The position numbers and the translations under genes were made by a program. A stretch of DNA of 9,064 nucleotides from Bacteroidales bacterium. Lineage in GTDB: Bacteria > Bacteroidota > Bacteroidia > Bacteroidales > JALTDM01. A model generated the notes under the pieces. The model was not told where the DNA came from. It ran no database searches and saw only the letters and a program-made list of their open reading frames with translations. The DNA lies in NCBI GenBank assembly GCA_026996635.1, contig JALWKH010000434.1, forward strand, positions 1 to 9,064, given 5' to 3'. The stretch's first letter is position 1. Each line of letters opens with the position of its first letter. This document shows, piece by piece, positions 1-7,363 of the stretch.

Positions 1-347
1 TTATAATTCTAAAAAATGTGATGCACAATTCATTCTTTGCCGGATACAAAAAAGACAGGAAACGCATTGGTGTTGAATACGACAGGATAGACAGTTTAAT
101 GGTAGAAAAAAATAACTACACGGAAGGTATTTCAATTTACGGTTCTGTGGATATTAACGAAAAAATAGATGTTTTTTTCCGAACTGATTGGCTTTCTGCA
201 GTACCTAAATACGGAATAAAGAACGAATACAAAATTATTCCGGGCATCAATTACCACAAAAACACTTTCAACACAGCAGTTGATTTACAATATTTTACCG
301 GCACAGGTAGTGCAATGGTATATTGGCACTTCGGAGTGAGATTCTAA
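1..347 (+). CDS. Outer-membrane beta-barrel (porin-like) protein, C-terminal part, cut by window edge
   Basis: The reading frame is open from the left edge (first full codon at base 3) to TAA at 345-347, so this is the last ~114 codons of a longer gene. GTG at 18 and ATG at 21 are probably internal codons. The visible part alternates short polar turns with strands of alternating aromatic or hydrophobic residues, as in IDVFFRTDWLS, YKIIPGINYH and TAVDLQYF, and it ends in YWHFGVRF. A terminal aromatic strand ending in Phe is the usual recognition signal for BAM-dependent insertion of outer-membrane barrels. No TonB-dependent receptor or other specific family motif is visible, so the substrate is unknown. 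The gene converges on the leftward cluster, with 55 nt between stop codons. Outer-membrane barrel is an inference from strand pattern and C-terminus; an exact family cannot be given. Confidence 0.6.
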   Translation, partial: IILKNVMHNSFFAGYKKDRKRIGVEYDRIDSLMVEKNNYTEGISIYGSVDINEKIDVFFRTDWLSAVPKYGIKNEYKIIPGINYHKNTFNTAVDLQYFTGTGSAMVYWHFGVRF

Positions 348-402
348 AAACAAATGATTATTTATCAAATTATAAGCAATTAGCGGCACACAATTAAGCC
401 CG

Positions 403-696
403 TTAATCATATTTCTCCATTTTGTCTTCGATTGTCACATCACGGTCTGCCGCACTTTGAATTTTAATGTACGACAACATTGTTTCCGTTCCGTTTTCAT
501 AAAGAGCTTCCTGCACTTGCTTTATTAATGCCATAATCTCGTCATAATCGCCTTCAAGTACTGTTTCAAACGGGCACACACGGTATTTTATGCCCGATTT
601 GCTTATTACATCTATTGCCACATCCACCAATTCGTAGGTACTTTTATCCTTACTCCTCGGCAAAACTTGAAAAGCCACATTTACTTTATGTTTCAT
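403..696 (-). CDS. MTH1187/UPF0045 (DUF77) family thiamine-binding-type protein
   Basis: A 97-residue cytosolic protein with no signal peptide or membrane segment, close to the usual ~100-residue length of the MTH1187/YkoF-like family (Pfam Thiamine_BP, PF01910). The N-terminal strand (VNVAFQVLPRS), a helix (about 21-34) and the strand-turn YRVCPFETVLEGDYDEIM (about 38-55) match the family's ferredoxin-like fold and its conserved P-x-x-T-x-x-EGD-x-(D/E) segment. A helix (56-68) and a last strand (LSYIKIQ) follow. Family members bind thiamine or its pyrimidine moiety; a catalytic role is not established. ATG at 696 lies 2 nt after the phosphopantetheinyl transferase stop, so it is probably the last gene of the atpD-atpC-PPTase transcript. 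No thiamine synthesis or transport gene is nearby, so its role here cannot be deduced from context. Cys41 sits where many relatives have Gly or Ala. Confidence 0.85.
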   Translation of the reverse strand: MKHKVNVAFQVLPRSKDKSTYELVDVAIDVISKSGIKYRVCPFETVLEGDYDEIMALIKQVQEALYENGTETMLSYIKIQSAADRDVTIEDKMEKYD

Positions 697-698
697 TG

Positions 699-1298
699 TT
701 AAATATTTTTTATTGCCACTGAAAGAATAAAATCGTCAAAAATATAGTAGTCAATCACAAAATCGTCATTAACTAGCACTTTGCCTCTAAATTTCGACAT
801 CCTTTCAACCGACTTTAAATTTATGCTCTCCTTGAAATTTACCAAACTGTTGTCTGCCTTGTAAACGGCTTCTTTTATAGTCCAAACCAATGTTGCTTCA
901 GTTTCCGTTATTCCCTCAAAAAACTTCTCATCATTTTCATTGATAAATTTTTCGGCAAGTTTCAACGGCTTGGCAGAAATTGTTTCAACATCTACCCCGA
1001 TGAATCTATCCTTTCCGCTTAATCCCACTGCCACTCTGTTTTTGCAATGTGAGATACTTACATTCAAATCTTTATCCGTAAAATAAGGCTTGCCTTTATC
1101 GTCATAGGCAATTGTAGGAATTTCGTTTTTGAAAATGTGATTTAGTATAAACCCTGTAGTAACAATTTCATTTCTGCGTTTTTGCAGAGTAATCTTTTTC
1201 AACCTGTCATATAAAAAAAGAGAAGCCCCGTTGCAGGACTTCTCTTCAATTATTGGGTTTAAATATACTTTATAATCTTTCCCGAAAACCGTTATCAT
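699..1298 (-). CDS. 4'-phosphopantetheinyl transferase superfamily protein (Sfp-like)
   Basis: A 199-residue cytosolic enzyme that would transfer the phosphopantetheine arm of CoA to a conserved Ser of an acyl or peptidyl carrier protein. The C-terminal catalytic half has the expected signatures: ISHC at 82-85, GVDVE at 101-105 and WTIKEAVYK at 139-147. D103, E105 and E143 correspond to the Mg2+/CoA-phosphate ligands of Sfp, and K147 to its conserved lysine. The KGKPYF segment (68-73) before ISH is also typical. The length is nearer the Sfp/two-lobe type than the ~120-residue AcpS type. The ATG at 1296-1298 overlaps the atpC TGA in an ATGA arrangement, which suggests translational coupling. 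No carrier protein, fatty-acid or polyketide genes are in view, so whether it serves primary fatty-acid ACP or a secondary pathway cannot be said. It could be the cell's only PPTase. Confidence 0.92.
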   Translation of the reverse strand: MITVFGKDYKVYLNPIIEEKSCNGASLFLYDRLKKITLQKRRNEIVTTGFILNHIFKNEIPTIAYDDKGKPYFTDKDLNVSISHCKNRVAVGLSGKDRFIGVDVETISAKPLKLAEKFINENDEKFFEGITETEATLVWTIKEAVYKADNSLVNFKESINLKSVERMSKFRGKVLVNDDFVIDYYIFDDFILSVAIKNI

Positions 1299-1546
1299 TC
1301 AGCCAACAACTTCTCAATCAAAAGAATAACATTGTTTTGTTTGCATTCAACCACACCACCCGAAATTTTGTAATGTATTTCATTTCCGCTTTCGGGTATA
1401 ATTTTCACTTCACCTTCTTCCAACGATGAAATAATAGGTGCGTGATTATTCAAAATTTCAAAAGATCCGTTTGAACCCGGCAAACGTACCAGCTTAATTT
1501 CACCGTTGAACAGCTCTTTTTCGGGTGTCAGAACTACCAAATGCAT
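1295..1546 (-). CDS. atpC: F1Fo ATP synthase epsilon subunit, short form
   Basis: An 83-residue protein matching only the N-terminal beta-sandwich of the F1 epsilon subunit (ATP-synt_DE_N). Visible family features are the opening strand (HLVVLTPEKELFNGEI), the loop LPGSNGSFEILNNHAP at 22-37 containing the conserved G-x-x-x-I-x-x-x-H-A-P pattern, and ISGGVVECKQNNVILL at 61-76. Epsilon forms part of the central stalk, contacting gamma and the c-ring. Escherichia coli epsilon is about 139 residues, with a C-terminal two-helix domain that inhibits ATP hydrolysis; that domain is absent here. Short epsilon subunits are known in Bacteroidota, so this is probably the native form and not damage. The start is 2 nt after the atpD stop and the stop overlaps the PPTase start. 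The rest of the atp genes are not in this window. Confidence 0.95.
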   Translation of the reverse strand: MHLVVLTPEKELFNGEIKLVRLPGSNGSFEILNNHAPIISSLEEGEVKIIPESGNEIHYKISGGVVECKQNNVILLIEKLLAE

Positions 1547-1548
1547 AA

Positions 1549-3078
<1,530 letters not shown>

Positions 3079-3116
3079 TTAATTATTAAGTTTTTGATTC
3101 AAATGTAATTTGGCTG

Positions 3117-3144
3117 CAAAAGTAACTATTTTTTTATTAACAAA
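3117..3144 (-). promoter_or_regulatory. Bacteroidota-type promoter for atpD-atpC-PPTase-MTH1187
   Basis: Reading leftward, TACTTTTG (3124 to 3117) is a perfect match to the Bacteroidota -7 consensus TAnnTTTG. A TTTG at 3144-3141 may serve as the -33 element, with 16 nt between them, slightly short of the usual spacing. The predicted start near 3110-3112 gives a leader of about 40 nt that is very A-rich and lacks an obvious Shine-Dalgarno sequence, which is normal for the phylum. A second box, TACATTTG (3107 to 3100), lies 17 nt downstream but has no properly spaced -33 element. This is the only recognisable promoter in the 118-nt gap between xseB and atpD. Confidence 0.6.
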
Positions 3145-3154
3145 ATAGAATTGC

Positions 3155-3177
3155 GTTTTTTTTGAAATTTAAAAAAC
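3155..3177 (-). terminator. Possible A/T-rich stem-loop terminator after xseB
   Basis: Eleven nt after the xseB stop, the minus strand reads GTTTTTT, then a 9-nt loop, then AAAAAAC, giving a 7-bp stem made of A:T pairs closed by one G:C. On the transcript the first U run lies in the stem itself. It sits where the lnt-sensor-xseB transcript would be expected to end before the atpD promoter. The stem is weak and an A/T-rich intergenic region produces such repeats easily, so this is a positional guess. Confidence 0.25.
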
Positions 3178-3187
3178 TTATGAAGGC

Positions 3188-3397
3188 CTAAACTTCGTCC
3201 AAATCTATGTTATCCAATAGTTTATTAAGTTCTTTTTTGGTTTTGCCAAGTTTCTTTTTGCAATACTCCAAAAGGTAAGCGGCTCGTTTTATTTTTTCAT
3301 TTACTTCTTCCACACTTAACTCGCCGTACTCAATGTCTTTTATAATGGTTTCGATTTCTTCCACCGCTTTTTCGTAACTCAAGTCTTTTGTTGCCAT
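3188..3397 (-). CDS. xseB: Exodeoxyribonuclease VII small subunit
   Basis: A 69-residue, almost entirely helical, charged protein matching XseB in length and pattern: LSYEKAVEEIETIIKDIE at 6-23, the conserved GELSVEEV at 25-32, and a second helix with YLLEYCKKKL at 41-50. XseB assembles in several copies on each XseA catalytic subunit to form exonuclease VII, which degrades single-stranded DNA into short acid-soluble oligonucleotides in repair and recombination. The XseA partner gene, often the immediate neighbour, is not in this window. The ATG at 3397 lies 11 nt after the stop of the upstream sensor gene, so it is probably expressed from the same transcript. After its TAG there is a gap of 118 nt before atpD, which starts from its own promoter. 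Confidence 0.93.
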   Translation of the reverse strand: MATKDLSYEKAVEEIETIIKDIEYGELSVEEVNEKIKRAAYLLEYCKKKLGKTKKELNKLLDNIDLDEV

Positions 3398-3408
3398 AAC
3401 AAAGAAAA

Positions 3409-5535
3409 TTATACCAAACCTATAATCATCATTTTTTCTATATCACCGTCATCATTCAGAAATGGAATTATAAATACTTTTATTTCCAAGCTTTCTCCTG
3501 CAGATGTTTTAAATTTAAACCGTTCCTTAACAATTTTACCTGATTCAAGTATATGTAAATATTCTTGCCATTTGTTCCCATCTTGTAGAATGTAAGTTAT
3601 ATTGACACCTATAATCTCAGAAGAATTAAATTTCATTGTATTTATAAACATTTCATTTACACTCTCTATATTAAAATTTTTATCAATACCTATTCTTATC
3701 ATATTTTTATCTATGGCATTAAACAATGCATTAAAGTCTCGTTCTTTATGTAATAAATCTTCTTGTGTAGCCTGCAACTCTTCAAGATTTTGTTTCAATT
3801 CCTCTTCTTGTGCACGCATTACTTCAGATTGTTCTTGGAACATAGTCAAAAGTTCTTTTGTTCGCCTGTTTACTTTAATATTTTTGAGAACGGAAGCTAT
3901 ACTTTCGCCCAACTTTTCGACAAATTCCCTTTTATAATCATCAATGTAGTGAAATGAAGCTAACTCAATTATACCAAATACTTCATTTTCCAGCTTGAGT
4001 GGAACCACAAACAAGTACCTCGGCTTAGCTTCCCCAAGTCCGGAAGTAATGGCAGGATAGTCTTCGGGTAAATCATCAATATAAATTGACATTCCTTCAA
4101 TGGCTACTTCACCGGCTATACCTTCTCCCAATTCTATGCGCTCTTCTCTGAATTTATGCCTACCGTATGCAAAAGTCGACATAATTTTCAAGTACTTTTC
4201 ATTTTCATCTCCTTCCATAATTAAAATTGCTCCTTGCTCTACCCCCATATAATTTACAAGTTCTTTTATTAATTCATCAAAAGTTTTTTTGTCATCATCA
4301 TTATACTTTCTTAAAATATCACTAAACTTTGCAAGACCTTCTGCAACCCAATGCCTGATTTTTTCCTCTTTTTGCTTCTCCTCTTGGAGTTTTTTTGCTT
4401 TTTTCAGATTTTCTTTCATTCTTATCAGTGAACTGCCGAGTAAACTTTCTTTTGTAATATTATCATCATTTATTTCATAATTCCCTTTCCCTAATTCATC
4501 AGCATAGTTTGCTATAGACTTGAAGTTATCAATAAGTTGATTTAAAGCACCTACAATTTCTCCTATTTCATCATTGCTTTGTACTTTAATTTTTTCTGCA
4601 GTTTTTTCTTTAGCTAAATCTAAAATAGACTTGCGGACTCGTTTTATCGGCGTAACTACAGTTTTTGTAATTCCCATATAATAAATAATTCCGCCCAATA
4701 TTAAAGCAAGTATTGCAAACAACAACAGATATTTCAAAAACATTTGTATCTTATCGGAATATTTACGAAAATCAGTAAACATAAACAAGGTTCCTATCTT
4801 TGAACCTTCTACAGAAACCGGATATTTTTTATAAACATATTTTCCTAATTTATTTTGTAGGGGAGCATTTTTATCAGTCAAAATTTTTTGGAGCTCAGAG
4901 GGTACATTTGTAAACAATAAATTATAATAATTATCTCGAATTAAAACAAAATCATATCTGCTAATCCCTTTAAACTCTTGTAAAACAAGGCTAAACGGCA
5001 CATAAGACATAACCCACCCTATTGTTTTATCATCATAAACAACAGGCGTAAATACTGAAATATAAAGAGAATCTCCGTCATTATATACATACCCGAAACT
5101 TTTTTGCAACAATATTTTGGTTGACAAATAATTTTTTGCATTAAACCGACTTAACATATAATTAGATGAGGAAAATATTAAATTTAAATCCTTGTCATAA
5201 AAATTAAATCCTATATTCTTTAATTGTCCGGTTATTCCACTAAATATTTTTTTTAAAACCGCTTGACAAGAGTCTTCTTGAATATTATCGCAGCCCGCCA
5301 ATTTCTCACTTAATGAGGATGAGTTTACCAACACATAATTTATTTCTTCTTGTTTCTCTATCACATCTTTAATTACCTCATTAAAAGCAATATAATAATG
5401 GTCAAAACTACCGTATAGATTTTCAAGCATATTTTTCCTAAAAAAAATACCACCTACATAAGTTGCAATTAACGAAACAATAATAAACATTGATAATGTA
5501 GGTATCGTCAATTTAAAAGCAAGTCTCTTCCACAT
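3409..5535 (-). CDS. Membrane sensor protein: periplasmic domain-HAMP-GAF-coiled coil-PAS, no output domain
   Basis: A 708-residue inner-membrane signalling protein. TM1 is at about 9-31 and a periplasmic sensor domain at about 33-265. The latter has Cache-like features (NFYDKDLNLIFSS, TPVVYDDKTIGWVMSY) and two cysteines, C82 and C90, that could form a disulfide. TM2 is at about 267-288. HAMP is at about 289-343 (TPIKRVR, NDEIGEI, LNQLIDNFKSI), followed by a second HAMP-like linker (ADELGKGNY...LLGSSLIRMKENL, about 345-378). A GAF domain occupies about 415-555 (ELGEGIAGEVA, RYLFVVPLKLENEVFGIIEL) and a coiled coil about 556-600 (MRAQEEELKQNLEELQATQE). The C-terminal PAS domain at about 601-708 ends at the stop. 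There is no histidine-kinase, cyclase, EAL or methyl-accepting domain, and only 11 nt separate it from xseB, so nothing has been split off downstream. Similar architectures are frequent in Bacteroidota with unknown output. It lies 74 nt after lnt. Confidence 0.85.
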   Translation of the reverse strand: MWKRLAFKLTIPTLSMFIIVSLIATYVGGIFFRKNMLENLYGSFDHYYIAFNEVIKDVIEKQEEINYVLVNSSSLSEKLAGCDNIQEDSCQAVLKKIFSGITGQLKNIGFNFYDKDLNLIFSSSNYMLSRFNAKNYLSTKILLQKSFGYVYNDGDSLYISVFTPVVYDDKTIGWVMSYVPFSLVLQEFKGISRYDFVLIRDNYYNLLFTNVPSELQKILTDKNAPLQNKLGKYVYKKYPVSVEGSKIGTLFMFTDFRKYSDKIQMFLKYLLLFAILALILGGIIYYMGITKTVVTPIKRVRKSILDLAKEKTAEKIKVQSNDEIGEIVGALNQLIDNFKSIANYADELGKGNYEINDDNITKESLLGSSLIRMKENLKKAKKLQEEKQKEEKIRHWVAEGLAKFSDILRKYNDDDKKTFDELIKELVNYMGVEQGAILIMEGDENEKYLKIMSTFAYGRHKFREERIELGEGIAGEVAIEGMSIYIDDLPEDYPAITSGLGEAKPRYLFVVPLKLENEVFGIIELASFHYIDDYKREFVEKLGESIASVLKNIKVNRRTKELLTMFQEQSEVMRAQEEELKQNLEELQATQEDLLHKERDFNALFNAIDKNMIRIGIDKNFNIESVNEMFINTMKFNSSEIIGVNITYILQDGNKWQEYLHILESGKIVKERFKFKTSAGESLEIKVFIIPFLNDDGDIEKMMIIGLV

Positions 5536-5552
5536 ATCAACAAAATTTAATA

Positions 5553-5568
5553 TATGACAAATATCATA
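5553..5568. repeat. Small inverted repeat upstream of the sensor gene
   Basis: TATGA, a 6-nt spacer (CAAATA), then TCATA form a perfect 5-bp inverted repeat about 18-33 nt upstream of the sensor start codon, inside the 74-nt gap after lnt. It overlaps a poor match to the -7 consensus on the minus strand (GATATTTG, 5565 to 5558). It could be a regulator-binding site, but a repeat this short and AT-rich may be chance. Confidence 0.2.
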
Positions 5569-5609
5569 ATTTTTTTTAAATATTTAACACTACAGCGTTT
5601 TTCATTTCT

Positions 5610-7229
5610 TTATTTTTTATAAACAAAACAATATAATACATAAAAAATCAACAACAATACAGCTACAAACAATGCACCCCTACCTATAAAATCACCGTGC
5701 AACGTATAAAATGTCATTTCATCATTTAGATGCAGTTTACCTTTTTGTGCCGTATATACCCACCATCCGGTTTCGCTAATCACATCTCCCCGCTGGTTTA
5801 TAAATCCGGAGATTCCGGTATTGGCACTTCTGGCTACACTTCTGCGTGTTTCGATAGCACGAAGCCTAGAATAAGAAAAATGTTGCTTGTAACCCGGACT
5901 ATCGTTCCACCAACCGTCATTGGTGATTACAGTCAATACATTCGCACCTTTTTTTACATAGCCCGTTACAAATTCCCCATAAATGGATTCATAACAAATA
6001 ATAGGTGCCGCTTTTACTTTTCCATCAAAAGAAGTAAATACCGACCTTTCTTTCTGTGTTCCCAAACTGCCCGATGTTCCGCCCAAATCGATAAAAAACG
6101 AATTTAAAAATGACAGCACTTCGGGATAAGGTATCATTTCCACTCCTATTACCAACTTTGACTTATGGTAAACGCTTATTTTATTCTTGTTAATGTTTAT
6201 CGCAGAATTAAAAGCATCATACCACAGTGTGTCATAGCTCGTGTAAATAGGTCTTGCCGTTGCTGTTTTTTTATCGGCACCGTAATTTATGTATGTTGTG
6301 GCACCCGTTAAAATATTTAGTGTAGGGTGTTCTTTTATTAATTCGTAAAACGGCTTAATCAGATAGTTTTCAGACAATTGTGACTCCCAAATGCCGACGG
6401 GTATGGCTGTTTCGGGTGCAATAACATATTCGGTGCTGTCTGTTATCAATGGCTTTGCAATGTCAACAACTCTTTGTACTTGTTCAAGCGGAGAAAGTTT
6501 ACCTGTAAATTTTTCCCCGTACGGATCAATGTTTGGCTGGGTAACAATAAATTCTGCCGTAGGTCCTTTCTCTTCATAACTGTAATACACCCACAAAGAA
6601 TAAACAACAGGAACAATCAACAAAACTCCTAATGCAGCATAACGAAAGTTGTTTAGTCTCTTATTCTTACATTCATTTTTGTAAACAAAGCACAGAAAAA
6701 TTCTAAATACCACCAGGTTCACAAGCAACACCCACAGGCTTCCGCCGAGAGTGCCCGTATATTCATACCATTGCACAATTTGTGGCAAGTATGCAAATGC
6801 ATTACCCAACACCAACCAAACCCAAGAAATTTCACCGTGCAAGTAAATATACTCAAACGCCAACCAATAAACTATAAAAGCCAAGTCACCAACCCTTCTG
6901 CCAAGTTTTACCCGCGTAATATGAAAAAACCAAAAAACAACGGTATAAAACAAAGAATTAAGCACGACAGCAGCAATTGCACCCGGAAGTGTCGCATAAT
7001 AAATCCACCAAGTGGAAAGCAGGTTCCAAATAAAAAAGGCTATGTACGAAAAAAGGAAAAATTTAAGTGGTTTTTCTTTTTCACGGATAATCTTTTCTTC
7101 GACATACAAAAGCGGTACAAAAGCAATAAGTGTAAAAAACCCCACAGGTTCGTTGAACCAACCTGAATACAAAAGTAGTCCTGATAAGACCGACAAGAAA
7201 AAATATAATTTGTTGTTGCGGGATTTCAT
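5610..7229 (-). CDS. lnt: Apolipoprotein N-acyltransferase
   Basis: A 539-residue inner-membrane enzyme that transfers a third acyl chain from a phospholipid to the N-terminal Cys of diacylglyceryl-lipoproteins, completing maturation before outer-membrane sorting. The N-terminal ~215 residues are a set of hydrophobic segments (from about 8, 31, 57, 83, 115, 160 and 198), followed by a periplasmic nitrilase-like domain (about 225-505) and a final TM segment (about 515-536). The catalytic triad is intact: E273 in APET, K356 in YHKSKLV and C412 in ICYE, equivalent to E. coli E267, K335 and C387. The domain also has the conserved NDGWW (437-441) and the RLRAIETRRSVARSANTG segment (455-472). The usual VPFGE after the catalytic Lys reads VIGVE here, a change I believe is common in Bacteroidota. 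It is transcribed divergently from ubiD and is the first gene of a probable lnt-sensor-xseB transcript. Confidence 0.97.
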   Translation of the reverse strand: MKSRNNKLYFFLSVLSGLLLYSGWFNEPVGFFTLIAFVPLLYVEEKIIREKEKPLKFFLFSYIAFFIWNLLSTWWIYYATLPGAIAAVVLNSLFYTVVFWFFHITRVKLGRRVGDLAFIVYWLAFEYIYLHGEISWVWLVLGNAFAYLPQIVQWYEYTGTLGGSLWVLLVNLVVFRIFLCFVYKNECKNKRLNNFRYAALGVLLIVPVVYSLWVYYSYEEKGPTAEFIVTQPNIDPYGEKFTGKLSPLEQVQRVVDIAKPLITDSTEYVIAPETAIPVGIWESQLSENYLIKPFYELIKEHPTLNILTGATTYINYGADKKTATARPIYTSYDTLWYDAFNSAININKNKISVYHKSKLVIGVEMIPYPEVLSFLNSFFIDLGGTSGSLGTQKERSVFTSFDGKVKAAPIICYESIYGEFVTGYVKKGANVLTVITNDGWWNDSPGYKQHFSYSRLRAIETRRSVARSANTGISGFINQRGDVISETGWWVYTAQKGKLHLNDEMTFYTLHGDFIGRGALFVAVLLLIFYVLYCFVYKK

Positions 7230-7243
7230 CAGAAAATTTTTGT

Positions 7244-7278
7244 CAAAATTAAGAAATACTTACCTATAAAAGCACAAA
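7244..7278 (-). promoter_or_regulatory. Probable Bacteroidota-type promoter for lnt
   Basis: On the minus strand TAATTTTG (7251 to 7244) matches TAnnTTTG exactly, and TTTG (7278 to 7275) lies 23 nt upstream as a possible -33 element. Transcription would start near 7237-7239, leaving a leader of about 8-10 nt before the lnt ATG at 7229, which is unusually short. The match is good but short AT-rich boxes occur by chance in this sequence. Confidence 0.4.
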
Positions 7279-7327
7279 TGCGATTAAAAAACCTTAATAA
7301 CTTAAAATATTTTAACCTGTCTATTTT

Positions 7328-7335
7328 TAATTTTG
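7328..7335 (+). promoter_or_regulatory. Possible -7 box for the ubiD-family gene
   Basis: TAATTTTG matches the Bacteroidota -7 consensus TAnnTTTG and lies 28 nt upstream of the ATG at 7364, which would give a leader of roughly 20 nt. No TTG occurs at the right distance for a -33 element, so the call rests on one box and its position. Confidence 0.35.
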
Positions 7336-7363
7336 CGTATCTTTATTGCATAAATTGCACAAG

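Noticed and set aside
18..20. GTG at 18 as the true start of the left-hand barrel gene
   Set aside because: The frame stays open to the left edge without a stop, and a ~110-residue barrel fragment without signal peptide would not be a complete outer-membrane protein. The gene is therefore called as partial.
393..407. Inverted repeat ATTAA-GCCCG-TTAAT between the convergent genes, considered as a terminator
   Set aside because: The stem is only 5 A:T pairs, it overlaps the stop codon of the 403-696 gene, and no U tract follows on either strand.
3409..3420. Possibility that the sensor is a histidine kinase broken by a frameshift at its 3' end
   Set aside because: xseB begins 11 nt downstream, and no kinase motifs (H-box, N-box, G-box) are seen in any frame nearby. 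The PAS domain is complete to its final strands.
5730..6107. Plus-strand open frames opposite lnt, here and at 6771-7166, 7012-7269 and 6391-6579
   Set aside because: They are shadows of lnt, whose catalytic triad and conserved blocks cover the same bases. The translations have no domain pattern.
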